From Strongyloides papillosus (Eukaryota; Nematoda; Chromadorea; Rhabditida; Strongyloididae), in contig SRSI01000014.1 of NCBI GenBank assembly GCA_005656395.1, positions 186,001 to 250,000 of the forward strand: a DNA stretch of 64,000 bases, written 5' to 3'. The stretch's first letter is position 1, and every line of letters begins with the position of its first letter. Positions 32,293 through 44,900 of the stretch are shown in pieces. Made by a program: the position numbers and the translations under genes. A model generated the notes under the pieces. That model searched no databases. It was not told the origin of the DNA and worked only from the letters and a program-made list of their open reading frames with translations.

Positions 32293-34830
32293 CGTTGATA
32301 TGAAAGAGGCACAAAATATCCTTATAGATTCAGAGATTGTACCATCAACAACTTTTGGTGTAAACTAGAAAGGATGTATAATTTTTTGAGAGTTAAAAAA
32401 TTAGATAAATATTTTCTTTTTAGTCAAAGATTAGTATTTGTGATTTTTACGTGATATTATGGAAATGAAACAATTTTTATTTGTAATACACATTTATAAG
32501 GGGTTGAGAGACTGTCTTATGAGAATTTTAAAAGATTATTATCTTTTACTTTTATGGGGAATAGTTTTATTATTATATGTTTGACTGAACATTTCCCCTT
32601 TGTAGTTTGTATGTGTTCGATTTTTAGGAGTTTTATGTAATTTATGGTTTCTCTTAAACTTGTTGGGATTTTTATGTGGAGATTCATTAGGTTTGTTAAT
32701 TATTTTGACGACACCGAGAAAGGTGTTAAAAAAACATATGGGATAAAAAAATTCAAACTTACACTTATAATTTTATTTTCATTCGGTAGATAAATCATCT
32801 GTAGGTACTCCATAAGGAAATCACCAATGACATATCGAGCACTTAGTAGAAGTGATAACATCTTAAGATGTTGCACTTATCTCTATATTATAGACAACTA
32901 TAAAAAGGATATATATAATCTGAAATTATAGGAGATAGATGTATAAACACACATGATATTATTTTACAATTTTTTATTAAGAAAATCTTAAAAACATAAA
33001 GTTATGTAGATGATAATTGTATAGTAGAATTTTTTTTATTTTTACAGTTTATTTATAGTTATATTTTAGGTTTTGTAAATAAATAATAAAATAATTAGTG
33101 AAAGGATTTGGTGGTGGTGAATTTTGGATGTATGATATAATATACATGTGTATTGGAAGTTATATTAAATCTCTCTTAACATCGCCTTCGGGAGAAATGT
33201 TCAAAACTTTTACTTTTTTTTAAAGCAAATTTATAGAAATGTTAATACAGAAACCTGTTTATGGGAGAGGGAAATATTTTAGTTAATTTAATGTATATGT
33301 GTTATATATATAAAATTTTCAATATATATTATATATATATTAGAAATACAATGTAGGTAAGAAAGGATATATGAAATAGTCAAACTTTTTGAGGTTATTA
33401 AATATTTATTTGAAGGTTCCTCCATTTTTATGACTTAACTTCTTAAATAACAATTGGTTAAGTTATGAATCAGGTCATTAATAATTAAAAAGGAGAGGAT
33501 GCGATTATGATTTAATATTTAATGTATTATTAAATTTCAAAAGGTAAATTTATATTTATGTGGTAAATAAAGGAACATGAAAATAAGAAGGCTTATCTGT
33601 GGGTGTACTATTTAAAATAAAATTTCAATAGGAAGGGCTAAACTACCTGGTGATTCAATTAAAATAACCCTATAAATATTTTTACAATTTTTTCCAATAA
33701 AAAAGAAACATTTCTGACGGCTGGAACAAGACCTAAAGATATAAAATTTGTGATTTGAAACGAAAAACAAGGCAAACAGCATTTTAATTTTTAACAAACA
33801 TAATTTAATATTTCAAATATTTATTGGGAAGACTTTTATCTATAATATAAAAATTTTACTAAAAGATAGGAGAAATGAAAACACATTAATTTATGCGTAT
33901 TTGTTGAATAAAACATATTTTTAGAACTACATTATTAGTTTACTATTTTTTTCTTCACACATATTAAATGTGATAAATTTGCGTACTCGTCATGGTGGAA
34001 AAAATAAATAAATAAAAAGTGATTTAGAAATTTATTTATAACAACCACATTTTTCAAGGAAGAGAAATTAATTAGAATAAAAGTTGTTTTTTATTTATTG
34101 ATTAAACCAATTAAATATTAAGAAAGTATTTAGATTATTATATAAATTATATCGGCATGGTTAATTATAATATTTAAAAAAACAAATTATTTATCCGATA
34201 TCTGTGACGATTTAATTAATGATAGGCAAAATATTTTCACAAAAACAATGAATCATCCCTAAAGATGATGGAAAATAAAAATTTCAGAATAATTATTAAA
34301 AATATTGTAATAAAAATATTGTAAATAAAAAATTTATTTTTAAAGAAAGAAATATTTTTAAACCTCTCCTTCTTTTATATGGTTTTTATGGTTGTATTTA
34401 GCATCAATAAACTTGTGATTTATTTATTTGTACAATTTTTACCAATTAACAGATGGTAGTAATTTTTGCCTTTTATATTTATATACACAGACACATTTTG
34501 AAGGTGATTAAATAGCAATAACATGTATATTTTAAAAGATATTTCACTAAGAGTATTGAAAAAAAGATAAAAATTCTTGAAATGAATTATCAAGATATTC
34601 TTTATGAGTTAAATGTTTTAATGATTAGCAATTTTAATATATGTGTTAGTATTATCTTTACTTCTTACCTCTAACGAGAGGTCATTAGAATTTTTGTTAA
34701 TTGTTATTAGTAACAAAATGTAAATCGGATTATGTATATAAATAAGACGATTGTAAACAAGATGGGACATCATATTGATGGTCATTCAAAATTTTGAGGA
34801 AAATTTCATTTTGTTAAAAGTTATTTGTAA
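32293..34830. other. Long intergenic region, nothing recognised
   Basis: Very AT-rich, with a TA-rich simple-sequence patch near 33300-33350. A short minus-strand frame at 33612-33797 has no supporting context. No gene seen. Confidence 0.45.
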
Positions 34831-37226
34831 ATGTTGATACCATCAAATTACTCTATATTACTTTATTATTTATTTTTTACTGCTAACTTTTATGGAAATG
34901 TTTTGGTAAGATGGGTGCTTAATTATATGATACCCTTCAATTTTGCTATAACTATTCATTGAATTAATTAATTAATTTTTTTCCACTATCTAATTAGTAT
35001 ATGTAAACACGTGGTGTAATAATTTATTATTTTTTTAGAGTATCCCTGGTTTGTTATCAAAAAATGAACCATATATTCCATCGATAAATAATGTTGGTGT
35101 TGTAACATTAGTAACCGGAATGTTAGAAAAAACTCCTTTAATTAATAAATGTATTGGTTCAGTAACGCTAATTAAAGATAATGGATACTTTATTGTTGTT
35201 GATTCACCATCAGCAACTGATATGATATCGAAAGAGACAATGTTAAAAGTTTTGGCTTCACAACATTTATCACCTAAAGAAATACAGATGGCTATAACAA
35301 CACATGGACATCCAGATCATTTCGGACAAGGAAACCTATTTTCAAATGCACGACACTTCTTTTCAACATACGAGTATACGGATAATACCTATGTCACAAC
35401 GGATTTAGCAACTAACGATTCTATGAAGTTGACACATCACGTGGAGGTTTGGAATACCCCTGGTCATACTAATCAGGATATCTCACTTATTGTTAGGACA
35501 TCGTGTTGCGGTACCGTTGCTGTCGTTGGAGATCTTTTTTATGATGAGAATGATGCTAATGGGAATATACAGAGTTGGATTGATGATGCTTGGAATGGTA
35601 AGATTGGGATGATTAGTAGGAGGAAGGTTATTTGTAATGCTAATAGGATTATTCCGGGACATGGGCCGATGTTTAAGGTTACTGATGCTATGAAGAAGTT
35701 GTATAATTGTTCTAAATGTACAAAATGTGCGATTATTAATGTTAGGTGTAAAGTTTGTACACCTTTAGTTAATAAATTTTCACCGACAACTACTACAACT
35801 AGTACTACTGAATCTCCGACAACTACAATAATAACTACTACAACTGAAATTCCAACAACTACAATCACAACAACTACGACTGAAATTCCGACAACTACAA
35901 CGACAACTACTACGACTGAAATACCGACAACTACAACAATAACCAGTACGACTGAAACTCCAACAACTACAACTATAACCACGACAACTGTACCTCCAAC
36001 AACGACAACTGTAACTACAACTGAACTTCCAACAACGACAACTGTAACTACAACTGAGCTTCCAACAACGACGATTGTAACCACAACAACAAAACCTCCA
36101 ACAACAACAACTGTAACCACGACAACTGAAACCCCAACAACAACAACTGTAACTACTACAACTCAACTTCCAACGACAACTACTATAACTACAACAACTG
36201 AATCTCCGACAACTACAACTTCAACTACTACAACCTCATCTCCAACAACAACCACCGAAACATCTACAATAACATTCACATTTCCATCAATAACAGGTAA
36301 AAATAAATTTATAAAAAACATTTTCCATTATAGTAAATGAAAATATTCAAATTAACTTGTTATTTGACCTTTCCTATTTGCCAAACTACGAGAAAAGTTT
36401 TTTTAGAAAATTTTTTATAACCTTTATAATTACAGAAATTCTTACGTCAACAACAATTCCACCATGTTTTGATGGACCACAGTTACAGTATTATGTTTTT
36501 ACTCATCCGTGTTTACCGTGTCCGACGTGTCCAGTTTATTACCCAGCAAGGAATGGTAAGGTTGGATTTGACTTCCAGGAGTTTGCTTCGAAGTACAATC
36601 CTGTGATTAAGGGACAGAACAGTGTTAATGGAGAGATAGGGAATAATGATTTCACAACGACATGTAAGCCAAAAAACGTAATCTTCATATTAATAATAAA
36701 ATTCTAGTTAATTACCAAAATGTAAATAAATTCCTGGCTCCAACACAGAAGTACATCCAACAACCAATAATCTACCCAGAACTAAATACTTTCACATTAC
36801 TACAACCATTCTCAAAATTATCCAAAACAACCGTAGATAATGAGAAGCCATCCGCCGACAGTTTACCATCAATAAAAATAAACTCAAAAGAATTACCACC
36901 ACCAATAAAGAGTGCTGCAAATAACTTTATGAACTATTTCAGGTCTCACCTATCAAAAAATACACCATTGGAGGATAAAGCAAAGGCAATCGTTAATGAT
37001 GCGTTAAATGTGATAAAGGTAATGAAAGTACTAAATATTGGTAGATGATAACATTATGGTTTTTTATCTATAAATTACCAATTTGTTATCGTTAAGCATT
37101 TTATTAAATTTACTATAAAGTTTATGAATGTAATGTGCATGTTTTTAGGTTAATCAAATTGATAATTTACTCTCACAAAAATTATCGTCCTTTCCAGGTG
37201 TTAAGGGAGTGAAGGAAAAGAAATAG
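34831..37226 (+). CDS. Secreted metallo-beta-lactamase-fold protein with mucin-like region (MBLAC1/SWIP-10-like)
   Basis: Five exons (34831-34905, 35039-36296, 36436-36663, 36708-37018, 37149-37226), all in phase, give 649 aa. Residues 1-25 form a leader. The MBL domain (about 35-250) has a complete zinc set: THGHPDH (His114, His116, Asp118, His119), PGH (His168), GDLF (Asp190) and PGHG (His233). This resembles MBLAC1 and C. elegans SWIP-10. A Cys-rich knot (CSKCTKC..CKVC) follows, then about 165 residues of Thr-rich repeats, then a short Cys-Pro segment (CLPCPTCP) and a soluble tail. The catalytic half is intact, but the mucin-like extension is not part of MBLAC1. Substrate is unknown. Confidence 0.85.
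35779..36270 (+). repeat. Thr-rich mucin-like coding repeat
   Basis: Tandem degenerate units of about 30-36 bp encode blocks such as TTEIPTTTTTTT. Thr/Pro density suggests heavy O-glycosylation. The antisense strand is open here only because of this composition. Confidence 0.9.
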
Positions 37227-37904
37227 AATTGATGAAGGGAAGTAGTGATAGCGGAGATGTCTTTTAGAGAGATTGAAATCTTTTCAAATAACTTCTTAAA
37301 TAATATTTATTCATTTTTTTGTACTTTTAACCCAAAATAAATACATAAAATATACACTTCTCTCTCATGTATGATGAAAAAACAAAATAACATATGATCA
37401 TATAACAAAGGAGTGTACCAATGTCAAAGACAAAGAAACAAAAATCCCAAATTAATGATACACCAATTTTTTTATAATCCAAACATAATCTTTTTTACAC
37501 AATTCCATCTAACAAGATAAAAACTGTCTTCAACTAAAAAAGATTGATAAGAATGATACCAAATACTTTTTATTTCTTTTTCTCTTATAACCAAACAATA
37601 TATTAAGAGGACATTTTTCCTTATCAAATGATGTGTGTATATGTGTCTATTGAACATATTCTTCAAATATATATTATAATAATAATTAGAAGCATACGCT
37701 TTTAAAGTATATAGTTATTTTAGTTATTTGTTTTATATATATTTATTCATAAAAATATACGTATATTATTATTGAATTTCAAGATATCATCTGAACTTTT
37801 GTTTTATTAATGATTTTTTAATAAGGAAGTGGGAAAAAAATAGAAAAGTTGTTATTAAAAGAGTAGAGATTGATAATTTTATATGTGTATATTTCTATGT
37901 TAAG
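37227..37904. other. Intergenic, nothing recognised
   Basis: 3' flank of the MBL-fold gene and 5' flank of the CD36-type gene. A short minus-strand frame at 37472-37666 has no family features. Confidence 0.45.
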
Positions 37905-39708
37905 ATGGGTAAAAGATTATGGTGTTCGGTATTTAATGTAACTCTCTTTGTTATTGGACTTGTACTCTTTGTTTTGGGTTTCGTTACACAATATGTTATC
38001 TTCGACAAAATTGTGGATAGTATGGTGAAAGAGGTTTGTTTATTTTGTCTTTTCTCTTTTTTTGTTAACACTTTCTCTTGAATAAATATTTGTACCTTAT
38101 TACACATTTTAAAATGAATCATAAAGCTTATTCTTTTACCATTACAGCAATTCATCATCGACGGAAACTTAAATGGAACAGACCTCAACGATTTCACTGA
38201 TCAATGGCTCAACAACAAATACATTAAGAAGATGGATTACTACATCTACAATTACACAAACGTTATTGAAATACTAACTAGAGGCTCCTTACCTGACGTC
38301 ACCGAAAAAGGACCATACAGTTACACAGAAACCTGGGTGCACTACAATCTATCATTTAGTGATGACAAAAACTATTTCACCTATAGTAGGAAACATATTT
38401 ACACATTCGACCAGGCATCAAGCTGCGATACCTGCAAGGAGGATGACGTAGTCTTGGTACCAGATTTGGTGTTCATTTCATTGATGGATCAGTTATCCAC
38501 GTTACAGTGTGATAGTTTACCTAAACAGTTACAAGATTTGTTGTGTTCCAATAGTACCAATTTTAATTTTAATGATATTATGGGTACGCTTTTGAATCTT
38601 CTTGGGACAGGAATGAAAGCCTGGAATGTCGGTCCGTTTGTTCAGGTCAAAGTTAAAGATTTGCTTTTTAATGGTTATAAAGATCCAATATTTACAAAGA
38701 TGATATCAAATATACTTACAGTCATCGCTGATATTCTCGGAAAAACAATAGACCTATCAACATTTGAATTCCCATCAGTTGCCTTAAATCAAAACAACAA
38801 TACTATGGGATATGTCTACACGGTAAAGACAGGAAAATTCAACCGAAAAGAGATTGGACAGATATTTAGTTTCACAAACCAGTACAAAAACTTCTCATCC
38901 TCTGGTTCTTTAGTGCCAGATCAATGGTGGCCAGGTCCTAATAGTGCATTAACATGTCCAAAATCAGATAGAGACAACGCCAGAGCAATGAAAGGTACAA
39001 ATGGCGATTTCTTTGCACCACACCTCAAGAAAGGACGATACATTATACATATATAATGATAACGTTTGTAGATCGGTATCATTGAGTTATTATGGTGATG
39101 CAACTGTTAAAGGAATTGATACTTATAGGTTTTTGGTTAATAATAACGATTTTAATTATACTTTACCGGAGAATTGTGGTTATTGTTACCCATTGGATGC
39201 TAATTATTATTCGTATAAGAAGGGTGATAGTTGTTTACCAATTGGTTTGACTGATATTAGTAGGTGTACTGATCAGAATCCACCACTTGTCTTGTCGAAT
39301 CCACATTTTTATGGTGCTGAGAATGATGTTTTCAGATTGTTTCCACGTTTCACACAAACTGACGTCATAGATCAAACATCCCTCGATATCGAACCAATAA
39401 CAGGGACAGTCTTAAGAGCAGAACAAAAGATGCAAATAAACGTAATGATGAAACAATACTCAAACATATCAGTATTCAAACTAATGAAATCAGGAGCATA
39501 TCCAATATGTTACGTTAACGAGACATTCCTCGCTGATGACGGCACAATCTCCCAGATGAATGATCAATTATTCGACTCCAAAAATCTAGTTAAAATCTTA
39601 TCATTCACCGTTGGTGTTGGTTTGGGTGCATTATTAATGGTCCTATCAATTATATCATGCTTAGTTTTGCAATGCTACAAGAGCACAGATAAAAAGAAAG
39701 AAATGTAA
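37905..39708 (+). CDS. CD36/SCARB-type scavenger receptor, one-base frameshift
   Basis: Exon 1 37905-38033 and exon 2 38148-39708 (114-bp intron) encode about 562 aa if the frame is bridged. The N-terminal TM is LFVIGLVLFVLGFVTQYVIF. The extracellular CD36 domain shows RGSLPDVTEKGPYSY, a disulphide-rich centre (CGYCYP, CLPIGLTDISRC) and ISVFKLMKSGAYPICYVNE. The C-terminal TM is LSFTVGVGLGALLMVLSIISCLV, with a short Lys-rich cytosolic tail. Such receptors bind lipids or lipoproteins at cell or lysosome membranes. The frame breaks at 39033-39034 (GG): GTNGDFFAPHLKK continues as DDTLYIYNDNVCRS only in the next frame. Both sides match the family closely, so a single extra base is the likely cause. 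Confidence 0.85.
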
Positions 39709-39807
39709 TTTATTATTACTATTTTTGATAAGATACTATGTAAAAAAATTTTATTTTATAGAGGATGTTTTAATTATAAAACGAGATAAATTTATTTTAT
39801 TGTTTTG

Positions 39808-40204
39808 TTATGGTTTATCGCTGTTGTTTCCTTGTGGTGGTTGTACTAGGAGGATTGTTTGTAGTGTTTGCATTAGTGATAAATTTTGGTTTTGTTCAAT
39901 TATTACTCTTCTTAACTCCTCGATTGTGCGAGCCTGCAGAAAATTAGTAAATAAATAATAATGATTTGCAAAAGTGTGAGGGGAAAAAACTTACTTGCAT
40001 TACTATATGATTTTTAGCTAGTATGAGAGTAGCAATTTTTGAAAGTTTCCTAGTAGAATTTTGATGTGAGTAGGGGATGATATTTCTTAAGTCATCTAAA
40101 GCTTTATTTAAATCATGCATTCTGCAACGTTCTCGTAGATTGATATTAAGACGGTGATTATTTTCTAAAGTATCCTTATTAGTAAGGTATTTCTTACCAC
40201 TCAT
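39808..40204 (-). CDS. bHLH transcription factor, Olig/Beta3 (bHLHe22)-type
   Basis: Exon 1 39995-40204 and exon 2 39808-39933 (61-bp intron, in phase) give 111 aa. The bHLH domain is textbook: basic region [19 protein letters not shown], helix 1 [12 protein letters not shown], loop [11 protein letters not shown], helix 2 [31 protein letters not shown] and RKLSKIATL mark the Olig/Beta3 group, like C. elegans HLH-17/31/32. Exon 2 finishes helix 2 and a Gln/Asn-rich tail. The start is uncertain: the frame is open up to an ATG at 40297, but that would add a hydrophobic stretch unlike a bHLH protein, and ATACTAG-A precedes the ATG at 40204, so a spliced-leader start there is preferred. Confidence 0.85.
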
Positions 40205-42606
40205 TCTAGTATTAAAATGCAAAAGAATCACTAAACTTAATAAAAATGCTTTAAAAATCTCCTTATCACCTTCCATATATATAAGTAAATCTTCCATAAA
40301 ATGATGGCATTGAATAAAATTATCATTAATTAATACCTGCTAGACATTTGTATAATTAATACACCAAAAATAATTAATAATATCCTCCACAACCACATTG
40401 AATATCTTCTTTTCCCATTATTTATACCTTATTTTATTTGGTGTTAATATAATAAAAATTAATAACATTTTCCTCCTGAATATATAATACCTTTCGTTTC
40501 TGAGAGCATTCCCTATAAAATGCCATCCATTATGCACGTAAATTTTTAATATTATTTTCAATATGAAAAGCAGAACATTTCAAGATTATATTATTTTATT
40601 GGAAAAATTAATAAATAAGATTGAATTATTTTTATACTGTAACTAGTATGGAATTATTTAAAATTTTTTTTCCATGAATATATTTGTTGCTGTCGTAAGA
40701 AGGATTTTTAGGGTATATGGTATTTATTTTATTATAAATATTAAATTGAAATCTTTTACACTATCATAAAAATCCAGATTATTCAATTGGCATGTAAAGT
40801 TAATAGATAAAAACTTGACAAAAAGGAAAATTGTGTTTACTATTATGAAAAATAAGATGGTTTTAAAAATTTCATGTTTAAAAAAACTATTATCATGCAA
40901 TTTATTAAAAATATGTAAAAAATCATAAAAGAAAAGCAAATATAAGAAGTTTATTATTAAAATTAATATTCATGTTCTTGGTAGTGGAAAAGAATTTATA
41001 AATTATAATATAATAGTTATGCATTCAGAAATTGTACTTGAAGACATTTGATAATTTTTTATTTTACAATTATATATCAATATTAATAATTTATGAGGAA
41101 GATTTGGAAATTTCGTAAGGAACTTATCGGGGAATAAGATAATAATGTTAGGAACAGGTTTTATTTTGGGGATAATTGCATTTTTCATAAATACGGGTTT
41201 AAAAAACATAACAGTTAATTTTTCAATGGTAGTGTAAATATATCTTAATGTACATGTGTTGCTCCTCCGTTCTTATACACCGGTTTTCCTGGTAGTGGTC
41301 TTTTTGTTATCGTCACCATCCTTGAATAGATAGTATAAACTTTTTATGCACAAACAAGGATATATACATATGTACCTGAAAGTCGGATTTAGAATTGTTT
41401 TTTTATTAGACAATTAGGATGTGTTTTTTGCATAAAAATACATAGATACGTAGATATGTCGAAATATTAATATTTCAAAATTTTCATATTACATGCATTA
41501 TATTTCTCTCCTTTGTATAATTACTTACATGAAGAGTTTAAAAAGATATTTCAAAAAGTAATGTCAATATTATAGTGCATTCCCTTTTGAACTAATTATC
41601 CTTTCCTTGATTCTCTTATTTTCTCTCTTAATAATTTCAATTTATAAAATTAGAGGAGAAAAACCCTATAAATACAATGAGAATAACATCATTGTCTTTA
41701 ATGTGCAAAAATTAGAAACTTTCATTTAGTTTTTATTTGTTTATAAGGAGTATAGAAGTAAAATACCAAAAATAATGAGATTAAAAAACTAAAAAAGTGA
41801 TTAATTTATATTGTAAATAATGTAATTTAATTCTTTTCCATTAACAGTTATTATCTATATGAATTTTTTTTATCTAGAATGTTATGTATATTAAATTACT
41901 TTAAAATTCTATTTTTTTTGTTTAATAATATAGTATTTTATCATAACAATCCCATATTATATTATACTAGACATGTGAAACATAAAACAATGGTATTTAA
42001 AATCTTTTCTCTGAATCATTAAAATTTTTTTTGTTTCTATGCAAAATAGCAATTAAAACATGTGTATTTTAAGAATGATAAAGTCATTTATCTTATTTAA
42101 TAGAATATTCAAAGACTTCCGGTTTTTTTCACATTTTACAATAGGAAATTGGTATATAAAATCAATATTTTGATTATACCTGTTGTTTTTTTAATTCTAA
42201 TCAATAGCCATCTTACACTTAAGGTATTTTCTTCATTTATTAAAAATTTATTTTCTCAAAAAAATGCTTTCATCTGATTTCGTCTCTCTCAATGTCATTT
42301 CAAATACATTTTTAATAAATTAAAATTTATTTCATTTACTTTATGAGTTTTTTTCATCATGCATTATGTTTTTATTGTAGTAAAGTTTTTTCTATTTTGT
42401 GGTTATTATTTCTTTCCTCTATCAAGATAGGAATCATTATCATTATTATCACTTTCCAAATACTTATATCTTATTACTATATGATATATTTTTAACAGAA
42501 AAAAGACTATTATATAAGAAAGCATGATAAAAGTCTTTATTTATTTTCCATTTATTCATATACTATTATTTTACAATGTAAATTTATAAAGTACACTTTT
42601 TTAGGG
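40205..42606. other. Long intergenic region with one small GC-richer frame
   Basis: Mostly AT-rich. A minus-strand 24-codon frame at 41245-41319 stands out (separate entry). Two other minus-strand frames (40724-40939, 41003-41209) are composed of Ile/Phe/Asn/Lys and look like chance. Confidence 0.4.
41245..41319 (-). CDS. Possible small peptide or terminal exon, unknown
   Basis: An open frame from ATG (41317-41319) to TAA encodes 24 residues beginning MVTITKRPLPGKP and ending NGGATHVH. Base and codon use are much richer in G+C than the flanks, like the conserved genes nearby. TTCAAG lies just before the ATG, so it could be the last exon of a longer gene. I do not recognise it. Confidence 0.3.
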   Translation of the reverse strand: MVTITKRPLPGKPVYKNGGATHVH

Positions 42607-43739
42607 ATGTCAAGTGATATAAGGGAGACTACCTCTGTTATTGATAATTTGGTAAACTCGTTTGGTAGGAGAAACCCCAATGTACTGACGGCAACCAACT
42701 CATCAAAATCACCCTCCTTCAATGAGTTGTTGATACAAAAAGTCAGGGAGTTCCCTGAGTTATACGATCAACAACAAAGGGCATGCACTGATAATGTTGA
42801 AAGAACAAAAATATGGGATAGGATAGCATTTTCTATTGATTCAACCATCCCAGGTGAATTTGCCAAAAAAAGATGGCTTCAGATGAGAGACAGATACAGA
42901 AAAGAACTAAAACTAGCTCTAAGAGACAGTTTCAAATACCCGCCTAAATGGACTTATTTTAAAGAACTAACTTGGTTAGATCCATATCTAAAAGACTGTT
43001 TGTAAGTTAATCTTATCTTCCATCAGTTACTAACAATAAAAATATTTTTTTTTCTTCTTAAAGTGTTCAAGCAGGTTTTACATATCCTATTAAACGTGAA
43101 CCTGAAGAAACAATTGATACAGATAGAAATAGTGAATCAATTGAGAATAATAATAATAATGGGGTTTATGCTGATAATACTCCACCGGCAATTAGTTCAA
43201 ATTTTATGCTACAAAAAATGATCTCTAGTGTTAATGGTGGTAAGAAATTATATGAAAATAATAATGATACATACAATGAAGATTCTTTAACACAACCATT
43301 GAGTAATAATTTTTTGACACCCGAGTCACGTTCACCAACTGAAAAGATATATGGTGGTGAGGAGAAGGGTGATACAGCTGTGGATAGACATTCTCCTTGT
43401 GTAATAATACCAAGAATTCACAGAATGCGAAAATGCAACTTGACTATTAAGAGAAAATTAAATCAAGGAGTAATAAAAAGTCCAACTTTTAGTCAATATA
43501 ATGCACAAGTAACACCAAATAAAAATGAGACAGATTCCGAGGATACAGATATTGTTAAAAAACCTAAAATAGACGATACATTTTACACAACACTTTTAGA
43601 ATGGTTGGAGGATGAAGACTTTTTGTTAACTAAACTTATAATTACAAGATTATCAAAATTACCACCTAATATAAAGAAAATTACAAGGAGAAAGTTATTC
43701 AGTTTATTGGATGAGGCTGAGGACTCTCAAGATTTTTAA
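42607..43739 (+). CDS. MADF-BESS domain transcriptional regulator
   Basis: Exons 42607-43001 and 43064-43739 (62-bp intron, in phase) give 356 aa. Residues about 38-128 form a MADF (Myb/SANT-like) domain: FNELLIQKVREFPELYD, then KIWDRIAFSI, RWLQMRDRYRKELK, and the aromatic run PPKWTYFKELTWLDPYL. A long polar, Asn-rich linker with a basic patch (RMRKCNLTIKRKL) follows, and a BESS-like motif lies near the C-terminus (DEDFLLTKLIITRLSKLPPNIKKITRRKLFSLL). MADF binds DNA, and BESS mediates protein contacts. TTTTTTAGGG directly before the ATG is a good spliced-leader or cis acceptor. Confidence 0.85.
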
Positions 43740-44900
43740 GAATCTTCCTCATCTACCTTATTGATGGCTTGTAAATAAAAAATAAAGTAACATTGAAGTA
43801 AACATTTGTAAAATTTACAATTATTTTTTTGTTATTATTGTAACAATTAATTTTATTACTATTTTATATATATTTTTAATTTGATATTTAATTTTATACC
43901 TTATACATTGATGAAATATTTGGGAATATGAAGTTATGTGTAAAGTTATTTGTAATAAATAGTTAGAGATAATTTTTGAATCGTTTTTAAAGTTAATAGT
44001 TGATTATAACATTAATCATCACAAATACCTTTTATTAGATGTTGTATTTTTTAAGCAAATACATTTCAATTGATCATTACTTTAACAAATTTCAGAAGGA
44101 TGGTAAATTACCGAATCAAAATTCAAATTCTTGATTCAGTTATTTTCACTCCTTTTCGTGTTAAAAAAATATTATCTCCAAATATTTTACCGTAAATGTC
44201 TAAACAACAATTCAAGAATGCATCATTTATACGATGGTACTCAATAACTTTAAAATCTCTTATATCAATATTTTACTTTAAAAAAGATTTATTACTTTTT
44301 ATATCAGTAAAAAAACAGTAGAAATTCAAAATTTTAAATTGATAACGATTAAGAAGAATATTATTTGCTAAAAATTTTTAAATTTGTCTCAATTCTTAGA
44401 ATATTCATTAATAATAGTAAAAGTTAATATCTGGAACATTTAAATTGATGAAATCTGAATTCTCTCTATATTCTTACATCATTTTCTAATTCAATATACT
44501 TTTTATATTTTTTATATACTTTTTCTTAACTTACAGCTGTTTTTCAAGATACTAAAATGCATACTGTTTTAAATTATAAGAAATTTTAAATGTTTTAACT
44601 TACTTCTTCAGTAAAAAATCTTTTATAATGCAACAAGGATATAATAATATTTAGGGTATAGAAAATATGCGTAATAAAGAATCAATTTGTAATTTTTGTT
44701 ACAGTTAATGCTATTGAGTTAGGATATGCCAATAATTTTTTACTAATGACTAATAATTGATGAAAATTTAAAAAAATAACTATGACATTTTATTGTAATG
44801 TATATAATATTTGAAGTTGACATTTTTTATCTATCAAATACTAAATATTTATTAAATAAAAAAACGAAGAATTTTTTCATTTATAAAATTTAATAATTAT
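43740..44900. repeat. Spacer; part duplicated downstream of the second astacin-like gene of the pair
   Basis: About 44290-44640 matches about 48350-48680 (shared ATCTGGAACATTTAAATT and ATAATATTTACTAAAAA-like strings), i.e. the 3' flanks of the two minus-strand astacin-like genes are paralogous. No gene. Confidence 0.5.

Noticed and set aside
33290..33350. TA-rich run as a possible origin or functional element
   Set aside because: Simple AT sequence of this kind is common across the window and has no further structure.
35539..36166. Long minus-strand open frames of Val/Ser/Cys repeats
   Set aside because: They are the antisense of the Thr-codon repeat, open only because ACA/ACT/ACC repeats lack stops on the other strand.
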